From Pelobacter seleniigenes DSM 18267 (GTDB taxonomy: Bacteria > Desulfobacterota > Desulfuromonadia > Desulfuromonadales > Geopsychrobacteraceae): DNA of 64,000 bases. The position numbers and the translations under genes are program-made. Positions within the stretch are counted from its first letter, which is position 1; each line of letters opens with the position of its first letter. The notes below the pieces were generated by a model, which saw nothing but the letters and a program-made list of their open reading frames with translations, was not told the DNA's origin and searched no databases. The stretch covers positions 508,501-572,500 of the forward strand of contig NZ_JOMG01000002.1 in NCBI RefSeq assembly GCF_000711225.1, read 5' to 3'. Of the stretch, positions 8,194 to 17,079 are shown one piece after another.

Positions 8194-8214
8194 GTCCCGC
8201 CCGTGCTGCGGGAC
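8194..8214 (+). promoter_or_regulatory. Hairpin in the purT leader
   Basis: GTCCCGC, seven-base loop, GCGGGAC, ending 22 bases before the purT ATG and just before its AGGA ribosome site. It could influence translation. I could not match the leader to a known purine-linked riboswitch. Confidence 0.35.
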
Positions 8215-8236
8215 ATCATCAGACAGGAATCATGTT

Positions 8237-9433
8237 ATGACCACAATAGGAACCCCTTTCTCGTCCACAGCCACCCGCGTGCTGCTCTGCGGTGCGGGCG
8301 AACTCGGCAAGGAAGTTGCCATTGAACTGCAACGCCTCGGCTGCGAGGTGATCGCCGTCGATCGTTATGAACATGCTCCGGCCATGCAGGTTGCGGACCG
8401 TTCCCATGTCATCTCGATGCTGGATGGAGCGGCCTTGCGAGCGGTTATCGAGCAGGAACAGCCACACTATATCGTCCCGGAAATTGAAGCCATTGCCACC
8501 GACACCCTGGCCGAACTGGAGCAGGAAGGATTTAACGTGGTCCCCACCGCCCGGGCTACTCAGTTGACCATGAACCGCGAGGGAATCCGCCGTCTGGCGG
8601 CAGAAACCCTGGGCCTGCCGACCTCCAACTATCGCTTTGCCGCAAGTCGGGACGAATATCGCGCAGCAGTCGCTGCAATCGGCCTGCCCTGCCTGGTCAA
8701 ACCGATCATGAGCTCTTCGGGTAAAGGGCAAAGTCTGGTCAAAACCAGGGAAGCGATTGAAGCGGCCTGGGATTATGCCCAGGAAGGCGGCCGCGCCGGA
8801 AAAGGCAAGGTTATCGTGGAAGGATTTGTCGATTTCGATTTTGAAATCACCCTGCTGACCATCCGCCACAATGATGCCACCGGGCAAATCACCACCAGTT
8901 TTTGTGCTCCCATCGGTCACCGTCAGGAAGACGGTGATTACCAGGAATCCTGGCAGCCGCAAGCCATGAGCCCCCTGGCCCTGGAGCGTGCCCAGGGCAT
9001 TGCCAAAGCGGTCACGGACGAACTGGGCGGACGCGGGCTGTTTGGAGTGGAACTGTTTATCAAAGGAGATGCGGTCATCTTCAGTGAAGTCTCCCCCCGA
9101 CCGCACGATACCGGGTTAGTCACCCTGATCTCCCAGGATCTGTCCGAATTCGCGTTGCATGTTCGCGCCATCCTCGGCCTGCCGATCCCTAATATCGTGC
9201 AGAACGGACCATCAGCTTCAGCGGTATTGCTGGCTTCAGGACATTCCACCCGAATGCAATACGGCAACCTGCAAGCCGCATTAAACCGACCAGACACCCA
9301 ACTGCGCCTGTTCGGCAAGCCTGAAATCGCCGGGAAGCGCCGCCTTGGAGTCGCGCTGGCACGAGCGGAGAACGTCGCCAAAGCACGCCAGACCGCTAAT
9401 GCCGTCATTACAGATATTCAGGTGACACTCTAG
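8237..9433 (+). CDS. purT: Formate-dependent phosphoribosylglycinamide formyltransferase
   Basis: 398 residues, the usual PurT length. It makes formyl-GAR from GAR, formate and ATP in purine synthesis without folate. ATP-grasp architecture: an N-terminal Rossmann-like domain ([20 protein letters not shown]), the central ATP-grasp with [12 protein letters not shown], the metal and formate region ([12 protein letters not shown]) and a C-terminal lid. Formate use fits an anaerobic lifestyle. It appears to be a single-gene unit with the start at ATG 8237 and AGGA upstream. An insertion sequence begins only a few bases after its stop codon and may have displaced its terminator. Confidence 0.93.
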   Translation: MTTIGTPFSSTATRVLLCGAGELGKEVAIELQRLGCEVIAVDRYEHAPAMQVADRSHVISMLDGAALRAVIEQEQPHYIVPEIEAIATDTLAELEQEGFNVVPTARATQLTMNREGIRRLAAETLGLPTSNYRFAASRDEYRAAVAAIGLPCLVKPIMSSSGKGQSLVKTREAIEAAWDYAQEGGRAGKGKVIVEGFVDFDFEITLLTIRHNDATGQITTSFCAPIGHRQEDGDYQESWQPQAMSPLALERAQGIAKAVTDELGGRGLFGVELFIKGDAVIFSEVSPRPHDTGLVTLISQDLSEFALHVRAILGLPIPNIVQNGPSASAVLLASGHSTRMQYGNLQAALNRPDTQLRLFGKPEIAGKRRLGVALARAENVAKARQTANAVITDIQVTL

Positions 9434-9465
9434 CCATCATGGCTGACAGTTAAAAAAGAGAAGAC

Positions 9466-9480
9466 CTGCCCCTTGCAAAC
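9466..9480 (+). repeat. Left subterminal inverted repeat of the IS
   Basis: CTGCCCCTTGCAAAC, complementary at 13 of 15 positions to 10880-10894. Subterminal rather than terminal inverted repeats are a hallmark of the IS1111 subgroup. Confidence 0.65.
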
Positions 9481-9540
9481 ATGGGTTATGCTGGAGTCGT
9501 TGAAACAACCGGCACAGAGCCATAACCAAGGAGACAGGTC

Positions 9541-10650
9541 ATGACAAAGTCTATCACTTATGTTGGTTTCGATGTTCATAAAAACTCGATCGATGTCGCG
9601 TTAGCCGATGCTGGCCGCGAGAGTGAGATCCGCTATTACGGCACCATTAACGGAGATCTTGCCTCACTGGACAAGGTGATCCGTAAACTGGTCTCACGGG
9701 GAACCAGACCCTCCTTTGTTTACGAGGCCGGACCCTGTGGCTATGAAATCTATCGGCATCTGACACAGCAAGGATACGATTGCAAGGTGGTTGCCCCATC
9801 GCTGATTCCGCGAAAAAGCGGCGACCGCATCAAGAATGATCGCCGCGACGCTGAGATGCTGGCGCGGCTGCATCGTGCTGGAGAACTGACTCCGGTCTAT
9901 GTCCCTTGTCTCGAAGATGAGGCGATGCGCGACTTGTGCAGAGCCCGCATCGACAGCAAAAGTGCTGAACGCAAAGCGCGCCAACAACTGGGGGCCTTTC
10001 TCCTGCGCAGCGGGTTCCGCTACAGCGGGAAAACACCCTGGAGCAAGGCTCACTGGAACTGGATCTCTTGCATCAAGATGCCGCATCCGGCCCAGCAGAT
10101 CACCTTGCAGGAATATATTGATGCCATACGTTCCTGCACAGAACGAGTTGAACGCATGACTGAACAGATTCGCCAACTTGCCGAGCCGTGGCGCATGAAT
10201 CCTGTCGTCGAGGCGATTCAGGCCCTGCGAGGCGTCTCCCTGATTGTTGCGACAACAACGGTTGCCGAATTGGGAGACCTGACCCGCTTTGATCATCCTC
10301 GACAGCTCATGGCGTACCTGGGATTGGTTCCCTCGGAACACTCCAGCGGCGAGACGGTCAAGCGTGGCGGGATCACCAAAACCGGGAACGGACATGCCCG
10401 GCGCATGCTGGTCGAAGCGGCTTGGTCGTATCGACTTCCGGCTCGGGTCAGTCGTCGGCTGCTTGAACGGCAGAGGCACCTACCGCAGGCTGTTTGGGAG
10501 ATCGCCTGGAAAGCACAATTGAGGCTCTGCTCCCGCTATCGACTGCTGACCGCCAAGGGGAAACGCAGTCAGGTGGTCATTGCGGCCATCGCCCGTGAGT
10601 TATCAGCATTTATCTGGGCCATCGCCCAAACGGTGCCACGCCCGGCATAG
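9541..10650 (+). CDS. IS110-family DEDD transposase
   Basis: 369 residues. The N-terminal RuvC-like DEDD domain shows Asp11 (VGFDVHK), Glu62 (YEAGPCG), Asp100 and Asp103 (KNDRRDAEMLARL). The C-terminal Tnp_20 domain shows the serine-containing SSGETVKRGGITKTGNGHARR block. All catalytic positions are present and the frame is intact, so it may be active. Enzymes of this family cut and recombine DNA under the guidance of an RNA encoded in the element's non-coding end. GGAGACAGG lies just before the ATG. Confidence 0.93.
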   Translation: MTKSITYVGFDVHKNSIDVALADAGRESEIRYYGTINGDLASLDKVIRKLVSRGTRPSFVYEAGPCGYEIYRHLTQQGYDCKVVAPSLIPRKSGDRIKNDRRDAEMLARLHRAGELTPVYVPCLEDEAMRDLCRARIDSKSAERKARQQLGAFLLRSGFRYSGKTPWSKAHWNWISCIKMPHPAQQITLQEYIDAIRSCTERVERMTEQIRQLAEPWRMNPVVEAIQALRGVSLIVATTTVAELGDLTRFDHPRQLMAYLGLVPSEHSSGETVKRGGITKTGNGHARRMLVEAAWSYRLPARVSRRLLERQRHLPQAVWEIAWKAQLRLCSRYRLLTAKGKRSQVVIAAIARELSAFIWAIAQTVPRPA

Positions 10651-10879
10651 CGAAGGAGTCAAGGAACAACGGAACCAGCTTCTGTCGCGAAAAAGCGCGG
10701 CCCCGGTAACGGAGAATCCTCGGGCCTGTTATGGGATCAGGCATTTGCCGAACTCCCGGCTCTAGCGAGAGGCAGCTCCACGACGTAGCCAAGACAGGCG
10801 GTAACCAACCCGCGAATATCAGCGTGATCTACCGTCGTAAAAAGCGGCCCCGTTTTTTCGTGACAGAGATTTAACCACA
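10651..10879 (+). ncRNA. Candidate guide (bridge/seek) RNA region of the IS right end
   Basis: Non-coding space between the transposase stop and the right subterminal repeat. It contains a run of possible hairpins: GCCTG/CAGGC (10724-10742), GCCG/CGGC (10747-10760) and CTCT/AGAG (about 10760-10772). In the IS1111 subgroup the guide RNA is encoded at this end. Exact ends and guide loops cannot be fixed from one copy. Confidence 0.5.
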
Positions 10880-10894
10880 GTTTTCAAGGAGCAG
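10880..10894 (-). repeat. Right subterminal inverted repeat of the IS
   Basis: GTTTTCAAGGAGCAG, the partner of the left repeat at 9466-9480. Twenty-eight bases further out a second block, TGTCAGCCAT (10913-10922), mirrors ATGGCTGACA at the left end. Confidence 0.62.
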
Positions 10895-10926
10895 TGCGTT
10901 TACTCTTGTAATTGTCAGCCATATCA

Positions 10927-11068
10927 GCAGGTTGTCGAAAAAGTCCATCCCTGGCCTTTTTCAAGCTTGGTGGAGAGAAGTGCAATTTTCTTCGCCTTAC
11001 AAATCAATGACTTGCAAGATATTAATCGCCCGTCCATGGCCGCAGCTGGCTGTTTTTCCACAGCCTGC
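10927..11068. repeat. Small non-coding element with inverted ends
   Basis: 142 bases bounded by GCAGGTTGTCGAAAAA (10927-10942) and its near complement TTTTTCCACAGCCTGC (11053-11068), 14 of 16 matching. No gene inside. The size and ends resemble a miniature inverted-repeat element; no target duplication was found. It lies directly beside the IS. Confidence 0.4.
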
Positions 11069-11098
11069 GAGGGTTCTTAGTCCTTTTCAATTCCAGCA

Positions 11099-12043
11099 CT
11101 ATGGCAGACGCGCCCTGGCCGCCAACCGTTTCCCGGCGGCGGCCAGGAGCAGATAAATACTCAGGGCAACAACAATAAAAGCAACCAGTTGAGAATACGA
11201 AACAGTTTCATCCAGAAAAATCACTGCCAGAATCATAGTTACAGCCGGCCAGGGTGTCGTCACCGAACTGGCCAACGAAACGTCAATATGGCGAACCGCG
11301 TGAAACCAGACGATCAGTTCCAGATAATAAAACAAGCCCATCACCATACCGAACATCATGAGATCCCGCTGCCACAGCACAGCCCAATCTTCAGCTCCGC
11401 TCAGTCCATACAGAACACCCAGAAACAGAGCCGACAACAAAACTCTAAAGAAGGTCACCTGAGCTGGTGTAATAGGGGTGTTGGTCAGTTCCTCCCGAAT
11501 CAGGACATGAGCAACCCCCCAGAGCAGAGGAACGCAAAGAGCGACCAGAAACCAGAGTGAGAAGCCGTCGATACGCCAGCTTCCGGCCGTTCCAAGGTAA
11601 TACAGGGTCACCAGCAGAATCCCTGTACTGGCCAGTTCCCAGCGCCCCTTCATCCGCCGCAGCAAAATCATTTCCACCAACATAGCGAACAGCGGGTAAG
11701 CTTGGATAGCGATCGCAGCACTGACCGCACCGGCCTGTTCCATAGCCAGGACATAGAACCAGGTAGCCAGACCAAACATCAACCCGGTCAACAGGTTCAC
11801 AATAAACATGCGAGCCAGTACGCGCCGGGGAAAATGGGCGCCAAAAAGACCTTTATGGCTGGAGGTTAGCTCGCGGACAAAGAGAGGGAGGGCAAATATC
11901 AGCTGCCACAGGGACAATATCCAGGCAAATCCCAGGGCGGAGCTGCCCTGAGGCCGACTATTGGTGATGATTGGCATCACCCCAAGGATGAGTAGGCAGA
12001 GAAAGGATAACGCAATTCCGATTCGCGGTGCCGGACGAGCCAT
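11099..12043 (-). CDS. EamA/DMT-family transporter
   Basis: 314 residues with about ten hydrophobic helices in two EamA repeats, the layout of drug/metabolite exporters such as YdcZ- and RhaT-like proteins. Substrates in this family range from amino acids to purines and cannot be assigned here. TAGGAG lies upstream of the ATG. It is divergent from a MocR-type regulator across a perfect palindrome, so PLP-linked regulation by that neighbour is likely, as is common for exporters next to MocR genes. Confidence 0.82.
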   Translation of the reverse strand: MARPAPRIGIALSFLCLLILGVMPIITNSRPQGSSALGFAWILSLWQLIFALPLFVRELTSSHKGLFGAHFPRRVLARMFIVNLLTGLMFGLATWFYVLAMEQAGAVSAAIAIQAYPLFAMLVEMILLRRMKGRWELASTGILLVTLYYLGTAGSWRIDGFSLWFLVALCVPLLWGVAHVLIREELTNTPITPAQVTFFRVLLSALFLGVLYGLSGAEDWAVLWQRDLMMFGMVMGLFYYLELIVWFHAVRHIDVSLASSVTTPWPAVTMILAVIFLDETVSYSQLVAFIVVALSIYLLLAAAGKRLAARARLP

Positions 12044-12067
12044 AGAGTCACTCCTAAAAATAACAAT

Positions 12068-12097
12068 TGATCCTATTGCTTCATAGCAATAGGATCA
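12068..12097. promoter_or_regulatory. Palindrome between the EamA exporter and MocR regulator
   Basis: TGATCCTATTGC, spacer TTCATA, GCAATAGGATCA: perfect 12-base arms in the 96-base divergent gap. It abuts an in-frame TTG (12098), which argues that the MocR gene starts at ATG 12140. It is the probable binding site of that regulator. Confidence 0.6.
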
Positions 12098-12139
12098 TTG
12101 CACCTCACTTTAAATTCAGACAAGAAACGTATTGCACTC

Positions 12140-13537
12140 ATGGCAATTTGGATACCTGATCTGGGCGGGCGCAAAGGCCCAAAATATAGCCAGCTCGTTG
12201 AAGCAATCACCGATGAGATCAAATCCGGGACATTAGCCCCTGGAACCCGCTTACCGCCACATCGACGATTAGCCTATGCTCTTGGCATATCACCAAACAC
12301 CACCAACCGGGCCTATGCAGAGTGCGTATCACGAGGTTTGTTACAGGGAGAAATTGGTCGGGGAACTTTTGTTCGAATGCCACAAGACCGTTCCAACCGG
12401 GAACTGTCGGCCAACCTTCACCGGACAAACGAAGGACCGGTTGATTTTTGCCATAACCTGCCTTTTCCCGGAACGGCTGCAAAGTTCCTCTCGCAGACCC
12501 TCGCAGAACTGAGCGGGCAACCTGGATTGCAGGCCTTTCTTGACTATCAGACCAATCACGAGTATGCCCATCATCTTGCAGCTGGGGCCCAATGGCTGCG
12601 ACAAATGGAAGTGAATGCGGCTCCCAACGAGATCGTCCTGACCTGTGGCGCTCAGCATGGCATTTTGGCCACATTGATGGCACTCACCGAACCGGGCAAC
12701 GTCTTGCTAACAGAAGAACTCAGCTATGCGCCGGTTTTCAATATGGCCGAGCACCTGGGATTGAAACTGCACAGTGTCGCCATGGACAGGGACGGCCTTT
12801 TGCCCGAAGCTCTGGAAGAGGCTTGCGACAGGCGCGCCGCCAGGGTTCTCTACCTGATGCCAACCATCCAGACGCCGACGACCGTGACGATGAGTGAAGG
12901 GCGGCGAAACGCCCTGATTGAGGTGGCCAGGAAACACCAACTGCTGCTGATCGAGGATGACGTCTACGGCCCGTTGCGGCTTCAAAGCCCTCCCCCACTG
13001 GCCCTTTTGGCTCCGGAAAGAACCATCTATATCAGCAGTTGTTCGAAGTGCCTCTCGCCCGGTTTGCGAGTGGCATTTTTGCGTGCGCCAGCAGCTCTGG
13101 CAACCGCTATACGCCGCGCCGTAACTCTCAGCTGCTGGATGCCTCCGCCACTGATGGCAGAGATTGCAGCACGTTGGATCAGCGATGGAACGGCCGATTT
13201 ATTGACCCAAGCCCAAAGATCTGAAGCCAATGTGAGGCAGGCTTTGGCGCAGAAACTCTTGGGCGGCTTCAAGCTGCAGGCAGACAGTCATGGCTTCCAT
13301 GTCTGGCTGCAACTTCCTGAACACTGGCAAGCAGACCTTTTCTGTAGCGAAGCGGCCAGAACAGGGGTTCTCCTGACGCCAGGGACTGCATTTTGCGTTG
13401 CTCAACGCCTGCAACCGCAGGCTGTGCGCATCAGTCTCAGCCATGAAGCAGACCGGGAGCGGGTTGCCATGGGGTTGAAAAAGCTGGCCGAGCTTTTGAT
13501 CAGGCCTGCCGCGACATCCCGTCCTCTACTGATTTAA
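12140..13537 (+). CDS. MocR/PdxR-type GntR regulator with aminotransferase domain
   Basis: 465 residues from ATG 12140. An N-terminal GntR winged helix (about 10-80, RLPPHRRLAYALGISPNTTNRAY) is joined to a fold-type I aminotransferase-like domain (about 105-455). The PLP-lysine motif is visible (ISSCSKCLSPGLRVAFL). Such proteins use PLP or a PLP-amino acid adduct to switch transcription and usually do not catalyse transamination. The start at MAIWIPDL matches the family N-terminus; TTG 12098 is a longer alternative but overlaps the operator. Its likely target is the divergent EamA exporter. Confidence 0.85.
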   Translation: MAIWIPDLGGRKGPKYSQLVEAITDEIKSGTLAPGTRLPPHRRLAYALGISPNTTNRAYAECVSRGLLQGEIGRGTFVRMPQDRSNRELSANLHRTNEGPVDFCHNLPFPGTAAKFLSQTLAELSGQPGLQAFLDYQTNHEYAHHLAAGAQWLRQMEVNAAPNEIVLTCGAQHGILATLMALTEPGNVLLTEELSYAPVFNMAEHLGLKLHSVAMDRDGLLPEALEEACDRRAARVLYLMPTIQTPTTVTMSEGRRNALIEVARKHQLLLIEDDVYGPLRLQSPPPLALLAPERTIYISSCSKCLSPGLRVAFLRAPAALATAIRRAVTLSCWMPPPLMAEIAARWISDGTADLLTQAQRSEANVRQALAQKLLGGFKLQADSHGFHVWLQLPEHWQADLFCSEAARTGVLLTPGTAFCVAQRLQPQAVRISLSHEADRERVAMGLKKLAELLIRPAATSRPLLI

Positions 13538-14031
13538 ACATAAATCGGAGCTGACTTTTCACTTTAAAATCAGCCGATGTGGAGATCGTGACAGAGTGAT
13601 TTTCTGGGAAGGCATCAATATCAATCTTTTCACTCAAAAAAGCCAAACAATTAAAAAATCCCCTTCTTCTTTTTCTGAAAGAAAACAAATCCTCTCTCAT
13701 CTTAATTTCATCTCAATAACAAAAATTAACTAAAATATTTTTTATATTTACCCAGTATCATCCCAATATCTTATGATGTATAAAGAAATCTAGTCATATT
13801 CTTATAGACATTGAAAATGAAGATAATTTATCAGGCATTTAGTAAACAATCATAACATTTTATTTTTTAAATTACTTCTATTTCTAAAAATAGAATTCGT
13901 TATGGAAACTATACATAGGAAAGTTAATAGATTTTTTCTAAAAGAAAAAACATAACCAATCTATAAAACCATCTCCCGGAAAATATTAATATACATAACG
14001 ATTCTACCTTCTCTCTCACTAGAACGGTAAC
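13538..14031. other. AT-rich intergenic block
   Basis: 494 bases, by eye about three quarters A+T, against a GC-richer surrounding sequence. No convincing gene, repeat or RNA was seen. It precedes an AT-rich response-regulator gene and probably came with it by transfer, or holds its silenced promoter region. Confidence 0.5.
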
Positions 14032-14652
14032 ATGAAAAAAATACTCATTGTTGACGACCATAAGATCATTTGCCAAGGGATCAAATCCCTGCTCAGTGAA
14101 TTTTCTGATTTTCTTATTCACTTTTCACATAATGGGCTTGATGCTGTTGAAAAAATCAAAGAGCAACTTTGGGAGATCATCATTATGGATATTAACATGC
14201 CGTTGCTGAACGGTATCGACGCAACTTCAAAAATAAAAAAAGAATGTCCTGCAGCCAAAGTAATCGCCCTGTCAGCCGCTTCAGATTTCTATCTCGTCAG
14301 CGAGATGTTTCATGCCGGTGCTGATGCATTCATCTTAAAAAGTGACTCCTTCGAAGATTTACTCGCTGCAATTCAAACTGTTCTTCAAGGAAAAGAATAC
14401 ATGTCACCCCAGCTCAGCTCAAACCTCACCCGCACCTATTATAAATCGGGAGAACCATCTCTTTCACAACGGGAAAATCAAGTCCTGCGGCTGCTTGCCC
14501 TTGGTTTTAATATCAAAACAATTGCTACGGACTTGTGTATCAGCCCTAAGACCGTTGAATCTCATCGTAGAAACCTGATGCTGAAGCTTAATCTTGGAAA
14601 CCTGGCCGATTTGACCCGCTATGCAATTCGACGCAATTTGATTCAGCCGTAA
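14032..14652 (+). CDS. Orphan NarL/FixJ-type response regulator
   Basis: 206 residues: receiver domain (1-120) with acidic pocket DDH, phosphoacceptor Asp53 (IIIMDINMP), Thr/Ser switch region (IALSAAS) and Lys (FILKSDS), then a LuxR-type HTH (about 145-205, IATDLCISPKTVESHRRNL). No sensor kinase is adjacent. Codons are A/T-rich compared with neighbours, and the upstream region is very AT-rich, suggesting acquisition. No good ribosome site precedes the ATG. The target is unknown; the next gene downstream is a chemoreceptor. Confidence 0.88.
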   Translation: MKKILIVDDHKIICQGIKSLLSEFSDFLIHFSHNGLDAVEKIKEQLWEIIIMDINMPLLNGIDATSKIKKECPAAKVIALSAASDFYLVSEMFHAGADAFILKSDSFEDLLAAIQTVLQGKEYMSPQLSSNLTRTYYKSGEPSLSQRENQVLRLLALGFNIKTIATDLCISPKTVESHRRNLMLKLNLGNLADLTRYAIRRNLIQP

Positions 14653-14873
14653 GCAAAGTGTCCGTTCCTTCAACTGAATACCCTTTTCAGTAAGCTATCC
14701 CCCTACCCCTTATCAGGAAAACCCTGAGCCTCTTTCAGGAGATAGCGTCTTGAATTTTTTCATATTTAAAATATCCTAACGAAGCCATTAATACATTCAA
14801 ATCTCTCTTTTCCAAATCGTTCCAGCAAAGGTCGCTCAAAAATGAAATTTGGGTAGAACGATCAAAGCCGTAA

Positions 14874-14940
14874 CAGCGGCCTTCAATGCCCTATAAGCAT
14901 GCATTTTAAGAATTTCGCGCTCTTGTAAAGGGCGCCGCTG
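14874..14940 (+). promoter_or_regulatory. Structured leader element upstream of the chemoreceptor
   Basis: CAGCGGC (14874-14880) pairs with GCCGCTG (14934-14940), and GCCCT (14888-14892) pairs with AGGGC (14929-14933), forming a 12-bp stem with a seven-base bulge around a 36-base interior. It lies 88 bases before the chemoreceptor ATG. It does not match a riboswitch class I could recall. The rest of the 376-base gap shows no gene. Confidence 0.35.
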
Positions 14941-15028
14941 AACATTTATCGCGGGTTTGACAGAAAACGCACAGCTAAGGAAGGGGGGCATCCATTAAAA
15001 ATCAGAAGACGAAAAAAGGAGAGTTCAC

Positions 15029-16753
15029 ATGCAATGCTTCAAAAATCTACGAATTGGAATAAAATTGTTGATCAGCTTTTCGGTCATGATTCTGTTGCTG
15101 GCTATTGTTGCCGGAACCGGCTATCACGGCCTTAAAACATTGGACGCCTTGCTGGAGGACACTCTTCATAGACGAATCGTGGTCACCAACAATCTCGCAT
15201 CTTCCGACCGCGACTTGCAACAGGCATTAGTCGCAGAAAGATCCATGCTTCTCAACAATCTGGACCAAACCACGCTGAACAAGCTCAAAGAAGACTTTTT
15301 TGAAAACAAAGACCAGGCAAGTCAACGATTCCAGACTGCAGCCAAGCTATTTTCGTCTTCTGCCGGGCGTGCTTTAGCAGAAAAATTCAATAGGGACTGG
15401 GCCGTCTGGGACCAATTTTCCCAGCAGATTATTTCTCAACGGGAGGCCGGGACAGAGGATGGCCTGACAGCGGCGATCAAACTGAGTCGAGGGAGTGCAA
15501 AAGAAGCGTTCGAAACCCTGCGCCAGAACATGGACAAACTTCAGGATTTAAACGAACAGATCATTGAGGAAACAAAGGCCGAGGCTCTCGATCTGTACCG
15601 GCATGTTGTCTTAGCTGTAGCAGTGACCCTGTTTCTGGCCTTGGTCATTGCCATAGCCATGGGATTTTTCATAACCCGCTCCCTGACCAAACCGATTCAT
15701 CAGGGAGTCCGTCTTGCGAAATTTATCCTCCAGGGTGAGTTTGATCAACGCCTTAATCTGGAGCAGAAGGATGAAATCGGTGTCCTGGCCGGAACCCTGG
15801 ACGCCATGACCGAACGCCTCAGTCAGTTGGCCCAAACGGCTGAAAAAATAGGCAAAGGGGACTTAACGAGTAAAATCGAACCGGCTTCGGAAAAAGATCA
15901 ACTGGGAAATGCCCTTAACAACATGCTGCACTCGCTGCAACAAATGATCGAGCACATCCAGGCTGCCGGGGATCAGATCGCGGCCGGCGCTGGTCAGGTC
16001 TCTGACGCCAGCCAGGCCCTGTCTCAAGGAGCAACCGAGTCTGCCAGTTCCATGGAAGAAGTCACGGCCTCGATGAATGAGATAGCGGAGCAGATTCGGA
16101 TTAATGCCGAGCACTCCGGCACGGCGAATCGTTTGTCTTCCGACGCCCAACACGCGGCACAATCGGGAAATGAAAAAATGGCTGAAATGGCCCTTTCAAT
16201 GGATAAAATCAATCAATCCAGTCAGGATATCGGAAAAATTATTAAAGTCATCGACGAGATCGCATTCCAGACCAATCTTCTCGCCCTCAACGCTGCCGTT
16301 GAGGCGGCCAGAGCCGGGCAGCATGGTAAAGGATTTGCCGTTGTGGCCGAAGAAGTCCGGAACCTGGCGGCAAGAAGTGCCAAGGCAGCCGAGGAAACAA
16401 CGGATCTTATTGCAGGATCGGTACAACTGGCTGAGCAGGGAGTCCTGATAGCCAGGGAAACCGAAGCCAGCTTGCAACACATTACGGAACGAACAACTGA
16501 AGTGGCGGAAATTCTCAAGGAAATATCAATCGCATCCAATGAACAGTCTCAAGGCATTGGTCAGATTACCGTGGGCCTGACCCAAATTGATCAGGTCACC
16601 CAGGCGAATACTGCCAGCGCGGAAGAAAGCGCTGCTGCCGCGGAAGAATTGGCCGAGCAGTCACAGCAGTTAAAAGGGATGCTGCACCATTTTATCCTGC
16701 ATCAGCCACAACCGGAAGTCGAGCAACAACGGCCTTACACCTTGCTCACTTAG
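15029..16753 (+). CDS. Methyl-accepting chemotaxis protein
   Basis: 574 residues. TM1 about 11-33, a periplasmic four-helix-bundle-like sensor (about 35-188), TM2 about 190-212, HAMP (about 213-265) and a long cytoplasmic coiled coil with the conserved hairpin tip ([23 protein letters not shown]). It signals to CheA/CheW and is adapted by methylation. No C-terminal CheR/CheB-binding pentapeptide is evident. AAGGAGAG precedes the ATG. It is a single gene; a hairpin follows. The ligand is unknown. It probably acts with the flagellar system encoded at 21.7-26.6 kb. Confidence 0.93.
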   Translation: MQCFKNLRIGIKLLISFSVMILLLAIVAGTGYHGLKTLDALLEDTLHRRIVVTNNLASSDRDLQQALVAERSMLLNNLDQTTLNKLKEDFFENKDQASQRFQTAAKLFSSSAGRALAEKFNRDWAVWDQFSQQIISQREAGTEDGLTAAIKLSRGSAKEAFETLRQNMDKLQDLNEQIIEETKAEALDLYRHVVLAVAVTLFLALVIAIAMGFFITRSLTKPIHQGVRLAKFILQGEFDQRLNLEQKDEIGVLAGTLDAMTERLSQLAQTAEKIGKGDLTSKIEPASEKDQLGNALNNMLHSLQQMIEHIQAAGDQIAAGAGQVSDASQALSQGATESASSMEEVTASMNEIAEQIRINAEHSGTANRLSSDAQHAAQSGNEKMAEMALSMDKINQSSQDIGKIIKVIDEIAFQTNLLALNAAVEAARAGQHGKGFAVVAEEVRNLAARSAKAAEETTDLIAGSVQLAEQGVLIARETEASLQHITERTTEVAEILKEISIASNEQSQGIGQITVGLTQIDQVTQANTASAEESAAAAEELAEQSQQLKGMLHHFILHQPQPEVEQQRPYTLLT

Positions 16754-16761
16754 CCACTGAG

Positions 16762-16803
16762 CCTCAGTGCCGGGCAACCAGCAGCGGTTACCCGGCACTG
16801 AGG
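16762..16803 (+). terminator. Hairpin downstream of the chemoreceptor
   Basis: CCTCAGTGCCGGG pairs perfectly with CCCGGCACTGAGG, with an inner AACC/GGTT extension and loop AGCAGC. A very stable stem nine bases after the stop codon; no T-run follows. The remainder of the gap to sodA shows no gene. Confidence 0.55.
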
Positions 16804-17079
16804 AATCCATTTGCCCAGAAGCTGTCCCCTTTTCATACCATTCACCGTTCCAATCGAGATAAAAATCAGCAGGAAATTGACCCTCTCCCCCAAAAAACAT
16901 GACCAATATGGTAAGATATTATTCTCTTGTGCCGAGAATTCAACACAGCAGAACACTCGGCTGCCAGTGTCGAAGCAGTTTTTTACCACGAACACCGGGT
17001 TGCACGATGTGACTGGGTCGTAAAACCTCAAGCCATGACATCAAATGCAACTCATGATAACAACCCAAGGAGTTATTTT

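Larger units (their letters stand above)
9439..10922 (+). mobile_element. IS110/IS1111-type insertion sequence
   Basis: One transposase gene with a short left end and a roughly 270-base non-coding right end, as in the IS1111 subgroup. Matching inverted blocks support the limits: inner CTGCCCCTTGCAAAC (9466-9480) against 10880-10894 (13 of 15), and outer ATGGCTGACA (9439-9448) against 10913-10922 (10 of 10). The outer blocks may belong to the element or to a palindromic target into which it inserted, so the true ends may lie inside these limits by up to about 20 bases. It sits directly after the purT stop codon. Confidence 0.75.

Noticed and set aside
7959-8236. Purine-linked (for example ZTP) riboswitch before purT
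   Set aside because: The conserved core segments of such riboswitches could not be located on the plus strand; only a simple hairpin is visible.
10580-10765. Small open frame running from the transposase end into the IS right end
   Set aside because: It mostly overlaps the transposase in another frame; the structured right end is better explained as guide RNA.
13924-14121. Short minus-strand frame in the AT-rich block
   Set aside because: It overlaps the start of the response-regulator gene and lacks any protein-like features.
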